A stretch of 64,000 bases of DNA, from assembly GCA_023421795.1 (NCBI GenBank), contig JAEZSO010000003.1:372001-436000 (forward strand), written 5' to 3'. The notes beneath the pieces were generated by a model, which saw only the letters and a list, made by a program, of their open reading frames with translations, had not been told where the DNA came from and did no database searches. The stretch comes from Cyanobacteria bacterium OH_PDB_230. GTDB lineage: Bacteria > Cyanobacteriota > Vampirovibrionia > Gastranaerophilales > Gastranaerophilaceae. A program made the translations under genes and the position numbers. This document shows, one piece after another, positions 16,738-25,315 of the stretch. The first letter of the stretch is position 1; each line of letters begins with the position of its first letter.

Positions 16738-17518
16738 TTTGTGTCTCCATGCATTTGTTGTAGTAGTTTACACTCTCTATTAAGTCTTTTTTTTCAAAAA
16801 TTTCAAAAACTATAGCAGGATTTGAGTTTGTTTGTTTTAATTTATCAAAAACTTTGCAGAAATCAATGCTTCCGTTGAGCAGACTATAATGAGAATCGTC
16901 GTCACCATAATTGTTATGTATGTGCATATGATGTAAATGCTTGCCGTATGCATCTATCCAATCGCATATGTCTACTTCTGAGAATAGATTCGCGTGACCT
17001 ATATCAATGGAGGCCTTCAAATATGGAGAATTTACTTCTGAAATTATATCTAAAATTAGCTTGTAGTCCCTTTCTAAAACGTTTTCAATAACCGCCGTTA
17101 TGTTGGACTTTTCAAATTCTTCTATAAATTCTTTCCAGAATAAGATTGAGTTTTTTTTGAATTTCTCTTGAGAAACCCTATGTTTCATACCTTTGTGACC
17201 AGAGTGAAAAACAACTATTTTCGCACCGATTACTTGTGCAGCTTTAAGAGACTGACTATGTCTTTTTTGAGAAATCGCTCTTATTTCAGGGTCATTGCTG
17301 GCTATAGACTGGTCAAAGAACATTCCATGCAAAGACTTAAAACCGTTAAAATTAGACAAGTCTTTTTCTAATTGATTTAATATCCCGTCAAAATCATTGT
17401 GGATGTTTTTAAAGTTTGGTAATCTGCTTATTTCAATTCCCATCTTCAATTCTTCAGCCAAAAGAGCTGATTCCTTGAGATTCCTTGTTACAGAAGATGA
17501 TATCAATAAATTTGTCAT
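16730..17518 (-). CDS. Xylose-isomerase-like TIM-barrel protein
   Basis: A 262-residue protein of the sugar phosphate isomerase/epimerase (AP_endonuc_2-type) superfamily. Metal-ligand positions are present in order: glutamate in AVIENVLE, aspartate and histidine in SIDIGHANL, histidines in HHMHIHNNYG and a final glutamate in VFEIFEK. These proteins act on small sugars or polyols, but the substrate cannot be called. Its 3' end overlaps the isochorismatase-like gene, indicating a two-gene operon. No DNA-repair-specific motif is seen. Confidence 0.82.
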   Translation of the reverse strand: MTNLLISSSVTRNLKESALLAEELKMGIEISRLPNFKNIHNDFDGILNQLEKDLSNFNGFKSLHGMFFDQSIASNDPEIRAISQKRHSQSLKAAQVIGAKIVVFHSGHKGMKHRVSQEKFKKNSILFWKEFIEEFEKSNITAVIENVLERDYKLILDIISEVNSPYLKASIDIGHANLFSEVDICDWIDAYGKHLHHMHIHNNYGDDDSHYSLLNGSIDFCKVFDKLKQTNSNPAIVFEIFEKKDLIESVNYYNKCMETQNV

Positions 17519-17589
17519 TGTTGTATTAGTATTTAAGTTCCTGATAATAATATGATAACTTAAACAATCGTTCAGTCCAAATCTGTAGA

Positions 17590-18822
17590 TTAATATTCTG
17601 AATTCTTTTTAAAAATGGTTACCAGATCATTTAAAATATTTTCGATTAATTTTCCTGAAAAGTTCTCTCTATCTATAATCATCGTTTCTTCAGTTTTGTT
17701 TATTAACCCTTGATGAACAATTGTTATTTGTATTTTTGAATAACCGGGATATTTAATAAAAACATAGCTTATGACTTTGTCTTTTTTCAGCAAAAACTTG
17801 CTTTCAGTTTCATTTACATATTGCTCAACTGTTGTTTCAAATAGCTTTTCCTGCAGAACTGTTTGCATCTGAAAAAAAAGCGGAGTAGTAATTTTATTGA
17901 ACGTATTTAGGAAGTTTTGCTTATAAAGTTTAAAATCTGTCTGTTTTATTTTTGTAAATGCGGTATGGTTTTTTTTCTCATCTGTTTTCTGCTTAATGAA
18001 ACAAAATCCATTCTTTTCAGTTGTTTGTTTTGCCATTTTCAACAAAAGCATTTTTTTTATAGGTTCAAATTCCTTTGAAACAACTGCCGTGGCTGTTGCC
18101 AAGATACCGTATTGCACTGGTATTGAAGATGAAATTTTTTCAAAGACCGTTTCTGAAATCGCTTTATTTGCATCTTTTAATAAAATATATATGTATGAGT
18201 TATCTGAAGCGATAATGTCGTCTTTTCTTAGAGCCTTTTTGATAATGGAAATTAAAAAGGTTTGCGGCAAAAATTTCTTTGAAGGTAAATCGGCAGCCAG
18301 CAACATAAAAATGGTTTTGGAATTTTTATTTACCGAGTCTTCAAATTCCTTGTTAAAAATTTCATCGAGTAGTTTTTTTGTAAAAATCCCGAAGTTTTTA
18401 TCTATTATTTCTAGTTCTTCTAAAATCCTTGATTTCTTTTTCAGTTCATTGTTCTGTTTGTTTTTTTGTAACGCAAGCATAATCCTTGTAAGTATTTCCG
18501 CATCATCAGACTCCGCTTTTATAAAGTCATCAAAACCATATTCATAAGCATTTAAAAGCATTTCAGGAGTGTAATCTTCGAAGCAAATTATAAAAGCTGA
18601 ATTGTTTAAATCTTCTTTTTTCTTAAGTATATTTATAAGGTTTAACTCTTTTTCACTTGTGCAACAAATAATTATGACGTCAGGTTTTACTTCTGTCACA
18701 ATTCTTTCTGCATCATCAAACTTATAGATAGTTATTTTATCGCTCGATCTAAGCAGCAATATCTTAGAAGAAAGAATTTCAGCTGATTTTTTATTGTTTG
18801 ATATTATTGCCACCTCAGACAT
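17590..18822 (-). CDS. Degenerate receiver / GGDEF-like regulator
   Basis: A 410-residue protein. The N-terminus folds like a receiver (VAIISNNKKSAEIL ... PDVIIICCTSEKE), but the phosphoacceptor aspartate position is cysteine. A coiled coil (about 120-150) leads to a domain with the spacing of GGDEF (FLISIIKKALRKDDIIASDNSYIYILL), in which the catalytic GGDEF signature is replaced by NSYIY. The C-terminal 110 residues are unassigned. It is probably a catalytically dead protein-interaction module. The start is ATG 18822, because AGGGGTG lies seven bases upstream; a TTG at 18840 is in frame but unsupported. mgtE is upstream on the same strand. Confidence 0.72.
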   Translation of the reverse strand: MSEVAIISNNKKSAEILSSKILLLRSSDKITIYKFDDAERIVTEVKPDVIIICCTSEKELNLINILKKKEDLNNSAFIICFEDYTPEMLLNAYEYGFDDFIKAESDDAEILTRIMLALQKNKQNNELKKKSRILEELEIIDKNFGIFTKKLLDEIFNKEFEDSVNKNSKTIFMLLAADLPSKKFLPQTFLISIIKKALRKDDIIASDNSYIYILLKDANKAISETVFEKISSSIPVQYGILATATAVVSKEFEPIKKMLLLKMAKQTTEKNGFCFIKQKTDEKKNHTAFTKIKQTDFKLYKQNFLNTFNKITTPLFFQMQTVLQEKLFETTVEQYVNETESKFLLKKDKVISYVFIKYPGYSKIQITIVHQGLINKTEETMIIDRENFSGKLIENILNDLVTIFKKNSEY

Positions 18823-18845
18823 TGTTAAACACCCCTGCAATCTTG

Positions 18846-20213
18846 TTAAATTAGTCTGACAAGGAAAATAGTCACCAACGTGAAATAAATGGCCAAGCCA
18901 AGTACATCTATAGTTGTTGCAATAACAGGTCCAGACGCTATAGCAGGGTCAATTTTGGCTTTTTTAAGTATAAGTGGAGTAATCGTTCCAATAAGTGTCG
19001 CCAAGGTCATATTAATCGCCATAGCGCAGCCTACGATTATGCCCAGCTCAAAATTATGCTGCCATCCCCAAGTAACCAAAGTTACCAGTACTCCGAAAGC
19101 CAAGCCTATAGACAACCCCACTCTAAATTCTCTAAATATATGATACGCAGCGGTGTTTAAACTTATTTGACCTGTCGAAAGACCTCTGACTATAAGCGTG
19201 ATACTTTGTGTTCCGATGTTTCCGCCAAGTCCTGCTAATAAAGGCATAAAAATCGCAATTATAGGGATAGCGTGAAGAGTGACTTCAAACCTTTCCGCTA
19301 CATGGACAGCAAGAAATTCACCGAATAAGGTTATAAGAAGCCACGGTGTTCTCGCTTTTATCGCATTGATGGTGCTTCCTGACATAATCTCATCTTCATC
19401 CACGATTGTGGTTGTAATACCTGAAGATGTATATATCTCTTCGGTGGTTTCTTCTTCTATGATATCTTGAACATCATCCCAAGTTATCATACCTTTTAAT
19501 CTGTTATACAAATCTACTACAGGAAGTGCGCTATATTGATATTTTGTGAAAATGTCAGCCACAGCGTCCCTGGGATCGTCTATATGAAGCTTTACGATGT
19601 CTCTGGTCATAATATCTTCAACTTTTGTCCTGTAGGGTTTTGTAAGCAATGCTCTTAAACTTATAACGCCGAGCAAATGTTTTTGATTATCTATAACATA
19701 AAGATAATAAAGCTCCACATCTTCTTTTTCAGCCCTAATCTTAATAAAAGATAGAACATCTTCAACCCTCATATCCTTATTAACCGTAAGAACAGTGGGA
19801 GTCATAATACCCCCGGCTGAATCCTCTTTATATGCAAGTAGCTCTCTTACTTCAGAAGAAATTTTAGACGGCAATTTGTTTAAGTATGATTCAGAATCAT
19901 CATCTTCCATGTCTGCCAATACGTCAGCGATTTCATCGTGAGGCATTTTCATTATAAGTTTATATGCGTATTCTTCGCCTATTTCTGTAAGGATATCAAT
20001 CTGATATTGAGGCGGTAAATATTCTATTATTTCAGCAGCTTTAGCTTCTTCTATATTTTTAAAGGCTTTTATGCGCTCTTCGGGTTTTAATTCTTTTAAT
20101 ATTTCGGCAAGGTCTGCACTGTGATAGCTGTTTAAGACATCTCGAAGTTGAAGCTGATTATCATCTTCAATCATTTCTTTTATTCTATCTACTATGTTGT
20201 TAATGTTTAACAT
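18846..20213 (-). CDS. mgtE: Magnesium transporter MgtE
   Basis: Magnesium channel of the inner membrane, 455 residues, full length. It has an N-terminal superhelical N domain (residues 1-130, with HSADLAEILKELKPEER), a tandem CBS pair (about 135-260; MTPTVLTVNKD and IMTRDIVKLHIDD), a connecting helix, and five membrane helices starting near 280 (RTPWLLITLFGEF) with the pore segment containing GGNIGTQS. Magnesium normally gates the channel through the N and CBS domains. A plausible promoter and an inverted repeat lie just upstream. Confidence 0.96.
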   Translation of the reverse strand: MLNINNIVDRIKEMIEDDNQLQLRDVLNSYHSADLAEILKELKPEERIKAFKNIEEAKAAEIIEYLPPQYQIDILTEIGEEYAYKLIMKMPHDEIADVLADMEDDDSESYLNKLPSKISSEVRELLAYKEDSAGGIMTPTVLTVNKDMRVEDVLSFIKIRAEKEDVELYYLYVIDNQKHLLGVISLRALLTKPYRTKVEDIMTRDIVKLHIDDPRDAVADIFTKYQYSALPVVDLYNRLKGMITWDDVQDIIEEETTEEIYTSSGITTTIVDEDEIMSGSTINAIKARTPWLLITLFGEFLAVHVAERFEVTLHAIPIIAIFMPLLAGLGGNIGTQSITLIVRGLSTGQISLNTAAYHIFREFRVGLSIGLAFGVLVTLVTWGWQHNFELGIIVGCAMAINMTLATLIGTITPLILKKAKIDPAIASGPVIATTIDVLGLAIYFTLVTIFLVRLI

Positions 20214-20236
20214 AATTTAAAAACCCATTTTAAAAA

Positions 20237-20265
20237 ATTATATATCAAACCTTAACCTTTGTATA
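20237..20265 (-). promoter_or_regulatory. Candidate mgtE promoter
   Basis: On the minus strand, TATACA (20265-20260), a 17-bp spacer and TATAAT (20242-20237). The predicted start is near 20230, leaving a leader of about 16 bases, too short for a riboswitch. The spacer contains one arm (20251-20260) of a perfect 10-bp inverted repeat whose partner is 20300-20309, a possible operator. Confidence 0.5.
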
Positions 20266-20463
20266 CATTGACTAGCGTGATTTTCAAACTTCCAGATTTA
20301 AAGGTTAAGAAGTGTAACAAAATCCATAATCATTGAAATTCTATAAATCGTATATACTTTATATATATGTAAGAATTCTATAAAAAACTAGCAAACTCAA
20401 ATAAACATAAATTTCACATTAACTTACCTTCCCCCTAACCTTCCCTTCCTATTAAAAGCATTT

Positions 20464-20485
20464 GCCCCATAAGGGGCTTTTTTTT
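20464..20485 (+). terminator. Orphan intrinsic terminator on the plus strand
   Basis: Stem GCCCC/GGGGC with an ATAA loop and eight T residues (20478-20485). No annotated plus-strand gene ends upstream; the nearest upstream gene is mgtE on the other strand. It therefore implies a short plus-strand transcript or insulates the downstream gene. Confidence 0.7.
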
Positions 20486-20526
20486 GTATCAATTTTTGTT
20501 AATATAGCAAAAATATTATTTACATT

Positions 20527-20535
20527 TGTTATAAT
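20527..20535 (+). promoter_or_regulatory. Extended -10 promoter of the small membrane protein gene
   Basis: TGTTATAAT gives an extended -10 (TG at 20527-20528, TATAAT at 20530-20535). No good -35 is seen. The predicted start is near 20542, about 25 bases before the ATG at 20567, with AAGGG between them. Confidence 0.55.
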
Positions 20536-20566
20536 AGTATAAATGTTAAAAAGCTAAGGGTAAAAT

Positions 20567-20875
20567 ATGATTAAACCTGTTACTGATAATCAATATAGAA
20601 GTAATAGAATCAAAGAACGGATTAAAAAAGATGCAGCTTTCAGCTTGGCTGTTGGAACCGTCTTTGGAACCTGGCAGACAGTCGGGCAGCTAAAACAAAC
20701 CTCTAAAGCAACGAATACTTCTATAAAAGAAATTTCTAGGATGTTTAGCAATAAATTAAAATTTGTTACAAGTACTTCATTGTTCAAGAATATTGCAGTT
20801 CAATCATTGCAGATGGCTGGAATAATCGCTTTAACCTCTTTTGTGATGAGTCTTTTTAATAATAAAAACAAATAA
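20567..20875 (+). CDS. Small membrane-associated protein of unknown function
   Basis: A 102-residue basic protein with two hydrophobic segments (about residues 24-40 and 80-95) separated by an amphipathic stretch. No family recognised and no signal peptide. The gene has its own promoter-like sequence, a ribosome binding site (AAGGG) and a strong terminator immediately after, so it looks like a genuine single-gene unit. Hydropathy suggests a hairpin in the inner membrane. Function unknown. Confidence 0.6.
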   Translation: MIKPVTDNQYRSNRIKERIKKDAAFSLAVGTVFGTWQTVGQLKQTSKATNTSIKEISRMFSNKLKFVTSTSLFKNIAVQSLQMAGIIALTSFVMSLFNNKNK

Positions 20876-20893
20876 AAGATAATATTATCTATA

Positions 20894-20926
20894 AAAAAAC
20901 CTCCTTTGTTATTAAGGAGGTTTTTT
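20894..20926. terminator. Bidirectional terminator between the small ORF and fabF
   Basis: A perfect 13-bp stem (20894-20906 with 20914-20926) and a seven-base loop, with A6 and T6 edges. It terminates the small plus-strand gene and the converging fatty-acid operon. Confidence 0.88.
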
Positions 20927-20940
20927 ATATGTATTAGTGA

Positions 20941-22188
20941 TTAATACTTTTTAAATAATATAGAAGCGTTATGCCCTCCAAATCCAAAAGAATTTGTTAT
21001 AGCATAATCTACATTTGCTTCTTTTGCTTTATTAGGAACGTAATCTAAATCAGCTACTTCTTCATCTTGATCTTCAAGATTAATTGTTGGAGGAATGATT
21101 CCTTCATTTATTGCTTTTATACAAACAATTGATTCAATAGCTCCAGCAGCCCCAAGCATGTGACCTGTCATTGATTTTGTAGAACTGACCAATAATTTAT
21201 CGTTCTTAGTTCTATCACCAAAAATCCTTGCAATGGCTTGAGATTCTGCTATATCACCTAGCCCGGTACTTGTTCCGTGTGCGTTCACATAATTTACTTG
21301 CTCAGGCTTGATACCAGCGTCTTTTACTGCATTTTCCATAGCTTTTGCTGCGCCGCATCCTTCAGGACAAGGAGCAACAATATCATACGCATCAGCAGTT
21401 TGTCCGTAGCCAATAACTTCTGCGTATATTTTAGCGCCACGAGCTTTAGCATGTTCTAACTCTTCTAAAACAAGAATCCCGGCTCCTTCTGACATGACAA
21501 ATCCATCTCTACCTTTGTCATAAGGTCTTGAAGCTTTCTGTGGCTCATCATTTCTTCTTGATAATGTTCTAGCACTTGTAAAAGCACCGACTCCAATATT
21601 ACAAATAGTGGCTTCTGCTCCACCTGCGATAACTATATCCGCATCATCCCATTGGATTGCTCTGAACGCATCACCAATTGAGTGTGCTGATGTCGCACAA
21701 GCGGTTACTACGGCCTTATTAATGCCTTTAGCGCCGTATTTGATTGAAATTCTGCCAGCGCCCATATCACAAATCATCATAGGTATTGTAAAAGGAGAAC
21801 ATTTTGTTGGTCCTCTTTCTATTATCATTAAGTGGTTTCTTTCTAATGTTTTAAAACCACCTGCTGCCGAGCCTACAACAACTCCAAAACGATATGGATC
21901 AATATTCGCATCTGGTATTCCTGCATCTTTTACAGCTTCTTCTGCTGCAACCATTGCAAAATGAATATATCTGTCCATTTTTTTTGCTTCTTTTGGATCA
22001 ATATATTGAGTTTCATCAAAATTTTTCACTTCTCCAGCTATATGAACAGCATGCCCCTCAAGATCCATGCTTTCTATTTTTGAAATCCCGCTTTTTCCGG
22101 CTTTTAAGCTTTCCCACAACAAATCTGTGCCGACGCCGAATGGTGAAACAGCACCAATACCTGTTATAACTACTCTTCTTTTACTCAT
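20941..22188 (-). CDS. fabF: 3-oxoacyl-ACP synthase II
   Basis: Chain-elongating condensing enzyme of type II fatty-acid synthesis, 415 residues. The Cys-His-His triad is present: C164 in TACATSAHSIG, histidine in NAHGTSTGLGD and histidine in KSMTGHMLGAAGA. The C-terminal GGHNASILFKK is typical. It is the last gene of the yceD-rpmF-plsX-fabHDG-acpP-fabF operon and ends at the bidirectional terminator. Confidence 0.97.
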   Translation of the reverse strand: MSKRRVVITGIGAVSPFGVGTDLLWESLKAGKSGISKIESMDLEGHAVHIAGEVKNFDETQYIDPKEAKKMDRYIHFAMVAAEEAVKDAGIPDANIDPYRFGVVVGSAAGGFKTLERNHLMIIERGPTKCSPFTIPMMICDMGAGRISIKYGAKGINKAVVTACATSAHSIGDAFRAIQWDDADIVIAGGAEATICNIGVGAFTSARTLSRRNDEPQKASRPYDKGRDGFVMSEGAGILVLEELEHAKARGAKIYAEVIGYGQTADAYDIVAPCPEGCGAAKAMENAVKDAGIKPEQVNYVNAHGTSTGLGDIAESQAIARIFGDRTKNDKLLVSSTKSMTGHMLGAAGAIESIVCIKAINEGIIPPTINLEDQDEEVADLDYVPNKAKEANVDYAITNSFGFGGHNASILFKKY

Positions 22189-22211
22189 TGTTTTACCTTT
22201 TTAAACTACTT

Positions 22212-22253
22212 AAAAAATGCGAGGAGTCATCTATGTTGAAGCAACCCCTCGCA
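22212..22253 (-). terminator. Terminator or attenuator between acpP and fabF
   Basis: On the minus strand, TGCGAGG ... CCTCGCA forms a 7-bp stem with a long loop of about 22 bases, followed by six T residues. It would end part of the acpP transcripts before fabF, a common way to raise ACP over the other enzymes. Confidence 0.55.
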
Positions 22254-22283
22254 AAATTAGTTTGCTAACTCTTCTTGAAGCAA

Positions 22284-22532
<249 letters not shown>

Positions 22533-22559
22533 TTAATTATTAACAATTTTACAATTAAC

Positions 22560-22588
22560 ATTATACTATTTCAAAAAATTTTTGCAAA
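22560..22588 (-). promoter_or_regulatory. Internal promoter for acpP
   Basis: On the minus strand, TTTGCA (22588-22583), a 17-bp spacer and a perfect TATAAT (22565-22560). It lies in the 103-bp gap between fabG and acpP, leaving a leader of about 35 bases. Confidence 0.65.
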
Positions 22589-22620
22589 GATTTTTACAAG
22601 TGTTACAATCTTTACGTTTC

Positions 22621-23349
22621 CTATATTACAAGCCCACCATCTATTCCAATTACTTGTCCTGTAATGTATGGGGCATCTTCTGCTAAAAATTTAACAGCCT
22701 TTGCAATATCTTCTGGCGTCCCTAACTTTTTCATAGGTATAGCTTCTACTATTTTTTCCGTGTTTAAGTCTTTTGTCATGTCTGTTTGTATAAAGCCAGG
22801 GGCAATAGCGTTCACTCTTATTCCTCTTGAAGCTAATTCTTTTGCCAGAGCTTTAGTGAGCCCTATCATGCCTGCTTTAGCAGCGGCATAGTTCGCTTGA
22901 CCGGCATTTCCAAAAACTCCTGCTATACTAGACATGTTTATAATGCAGCCGGAGCGTTGTTTCATCATTATTTTAGAAATCGGTTGTGTTACATAGAATG
23001 CGCTGTTTAGATTAGTATTTATAACAGCTTCCCAAGCTTCTGAATTCATTCTGATAAATAATCCATCTCTTGTTATTCCTGCGTTGTTTACTAGTACGTC
23101 AACTTTTCCAAAGTCTGAAATTATCTGCTCGATTGCGCTATTAACTTCTTCCTGATTTGAAACGTCAAATTTTACAGCTTTTGATTCTACGCCGTGGCTT
23201 TTTATTTCTGATACGGTATCTATTGCTGCCTGTTCATTTCCTGCATAGTTTACAACAACATCATAACCGGCTTTAGCTAGCTCTAGTGCGCATGCTTTAC
23301 CAATACCTCTTGATGCTCCTGTTACTAATGCTACTTTTTTATCTGTCAT
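22621..23349 (-). CDS. fabG: 3-oxoacyl-ACP reductase
   Basis: NADPH-dependent short-chain dehydrogenase, 242 residues, that reduces beta-ketoacyl-ACP. The cofactor motif TGASRGIG is at residues 10-17, NNAGITRD at about 88-95, and the catalytic S141, Y154 and K158 (YAAAKAG) are intact. It sits between fabD and acpP, as in many bacterial fab operons. Confidence 0.96.
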   Translation of the reverse strand: MTDKKVALVTGASRGIGKACALELAKAGYDVVVNYAGNEQAAIDTVSEIKSHGVESKAVKFDVSNQEEVNSAIEQIISDFGKVDVLVNNAGITRDGLFIRMNSEAWEAVINTNLNSAFYVTQPISKIMMKQRSGCIINMSSIAGVFGNAGQANYAAAKAGMIGLTKALAKELASRGIRVNAIAPGFIQTDMTKDLNTEKIVEAIPMKKLGTPEDIAKAVKFLAEDAPYITGQVIGIDGGLVI

Positions 23350-23361
23350 GTAAGTTGACTC

Positions 23362-24312
23362 CTATATTGTTTGCGCAGTCTTTAATGCTTCCACTGTGGC
23401 ATTTAAAGACGCAGTATCATAAATATTATAAGTTGTTACATCTGAATTAATTTTTTTATTTAGCCCTGCAAGAACTTTGCCAGGCCCTATTTCTATAAAT
23501 GTATCTACACCATTATTTATCATTGATTCTATTGTTTGTGTCCAAAGAACCGAAGAATAAATCTGTGTTGGCATTTTTTCTTTGAATTCAGGACTTTCAA
23601 CAGTTGCTTTTGCATCAATATTTGTTAGTACAGGGATATTTGCATTTTTTATTTCAAACTGATTTATAAAAGAAGCGAACTCAATGCTTGCATCTTTCAT
23701 TAAAGCTGAGTGGAAAGCACCTGATACAGGCAAAGGAATTACCCTTTTCGCTCCCGCGGCTTTTAGAGCTTCCATAGCTTTGTTTACCGAATTGATTTCG
23801 CCGGTTATTACAGTTTGATCAGGTGAATTATAGTTCGCTACAGAAACTATATCGCTAGAATCCATTGAATTTAGGCATTCTGATATTTTTTCCTGACTTA
23901 ATCCTAATACCGCAGCCATTGCTCCTTGTGTCTGTGTAGCCGCTTTGTTCATTAATTCTGCTCTTTTTGCAATAATTTTTATTACGCTGTTTAAATCCAA
24001 AGCTCCTGCTGCGTACATTGCGGAATATTCTCCTAAGCTGTGTCCAGCAACGCAATCAGGTGTTACATTACACTTTTCTTTTAATGCTTCTAAAGCAGCT
24101 ATTGAAACTGTTAAAATTGCAGGTTGAGTGTTGATAGTTTGTTTTAAATCATCTTCAGGACCTTCAAAACAAATTTTAGAAATTTTCATTTCTAAATTAT
24201 TATCAGCTGTTTCAAATACATTTTTAGCAGCTTGTGAATTTTCATATAAATCTTTTCCCATGCCGATAGACTGTGAGCCCTGACCAGGAAATATAAAGGC
24301 GATTTTTCCCAT
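23362..24312 (-). CDS. fabD: Malonyl-CoA-ACP transacylase
   Basis: Loads malonyl units onto ACP, 316 residues. It begins with the IAFIFPGQGSQ oxyanion region, carries the nucleophile S92 in GHSLGEYSA, and has the catalytic histidine in PVSGAFHSALM. The GPGKVL motif near the C-terminus is typical. It starts one base after fabH ends, so translation is coupled. Confidence 0.96.
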   Translation of the reverse strand: MGKIAFIFPGQGSQSIGMGKDLYENSQAAKNVFETADNNLEMKISKICFEGPEDDLKQTINTQPAILTVSIAALEALKEKCNVTPDCVAGHSLGEYSAMYAAGALDLNSVIKIIAKRAELMNKAATQTQGAMAAVLGLSQEKISECLNSMDSSDIVSVANYNSPDQTVITGEINSVNKAMEALKAAGAKRVIPLPVSGAFHSALMKDASIEFASFINQFEIKNANIPVLTNIDAKATVESPEFKEKMPTQIYSSVLWTQTIESMINNGVDTFIEIGPGKVLAGLNKKINSDVTTYNIYDTASLNATVEALKTAQTI

Positions 24313-24313
24313 T

Positions 24314-25312
24314 TTAAGCGATTCCTTCTCTTAATCTAACTATTGCTGTTCCGGCAGTCATACCTGCTCCGAACCCAGTTAAGATTGCTTTGCAAGGAAG
24401 AGATACTTTTCCTTCTTCTATAGCTTCTGTAAGAGCTATAGGAATAGATGCCGCAGAAGTATTGCCATATTTTTGAATGTTTACTACAACTTTTTCGCTT
24501 GTGTAGTTTAATCTTTGAGCCATAGCTTCAATAATTCTTAAATTTGCTTGGTGTGGGACTAAGTAGTCTATTTCTTCAGGTGTTAATCCTGATCTTTGAA
24601 CTGATTCAATAATTGCATCAGGCATTCTTGTCACAACAAACTTATATACTTCTTTTCCATTCATATAAACATGCAATGGTTTTTGTTCATTAGGTTCAAC
24701 CAATGGGCAATTTTTACCTGAAATTGGAAGTTCTATATATTCAGCGCCACTTGGATCTGAAAGGATATCTAATCCAAGTATATCGTTTACGCCATCTGGA
24801 GATTTTTTAAGAACCATTGCGCCGGCTCCGTCTCCGAATAAAACGCAAGTTGCTCTTTCTTCCCAGTTTACAAATTTTGAATTGGCATCAGTTGCAATAA
24901 GTAATATATTTTCATAAGCACCTGATTGTATGAAAGCTTTTGCGATGCTCATAGCATAGATTAGACCAGAACATGCTGCTGTTATATCGAAAGCTGCTGC
25001 ATTCTTAGCTCCTATTTCGCCTTGAATCAGACATGCTGTTGAAGGATATGCTTTTGGTGGTACAGAAGTAGCCGCTATTACCAATTGGATGTCTTCACCT
25101 CTCATATTTGCTTTTTTAAGAGCATTTTTAGCCGCTTCAAAACCTAACGTTACCGCGGTTTCATTACCGGAACATACTCTGCGTTCTTTTATGCCTGTTC
25201 TTGATGAAATCCATTCATCGCTAGTATCTAATATTTTTGATAAATCGTCGTTTGTTATTTTAGTTTTTGGTACTGCATAGCCTAAGCCAGCTATCATTAT
25301 AGGTATTGTCAT
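24314..25312 (-). CDS. fabH: 3-oxoacyl-ACP synthase III
   Basis: Initiating condensing enzyme, acetyl-CoA (or other acyl-CoA) plus malonyl-ACP, 332 residues. The Cys-His-Asn triad is present: C114 in DITAACSGLIYAM, histidine in VPHQANLRI and asparagine in YGNTSAASIP. The C-terminal GFGAGMTAGTAIVR is standard. It lies three bases downstream of plsX. Confidence 0.97.
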   Translation of the reverse strand: MTIPIMIAGLGYAVPKTKITNDDLSKILDTSDEWISSRTGIKERRVCSGNETAVTLGFEAAKNALKKANMRGEDIQLVIAATSVPPKAYPSTACLIQGEIGAKNAAAFDITAACSGLIYAMSIAKAFIQSGAYENILLIATDANSKFVNWEERATCVLFGDGAGAMVLKKSPDGVNDILGLDILSDPSGAEYIELPISGKNCPLVEPNEQKPLHVYMNGKEVYKFVVTRMPDAIIESVQRSGLTPEEIDYLVPHQANLRIIEAMAQRLNYTSEKVVVNIQKYGNTSAASIPIALTEAIEEGKVSLPCKAILTGFGAGMTAGTAIVRLREGIA

Positions 25313-25315
25313 TTT

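Larger units (their letters stand above)
20214..20566. other. 353-bp non-coding stretch between mgtE and a small ORF
   Basis: Holds the mgtE promoter candidate, a 10-bp inverted repeat (20251-20260 / 20300-20309), a C-rich tract on the plus strand (about 20426-20449), a plus-strand intrinsic terminator (20464-20485), and the extended -10 promoter of the next gene. No reading frame of note is present. A small RNA ending at the terminator is possible, but I see no convincing promoter for it. Confidence 0.5.

Noticed and set aside
20214..20463. M-box (magnesium) riboswitch in front of mgtE
   Set aside because: The predicted leader is only about 16 bases, and the minus-strand sequence lacks the conserved M-box segments.
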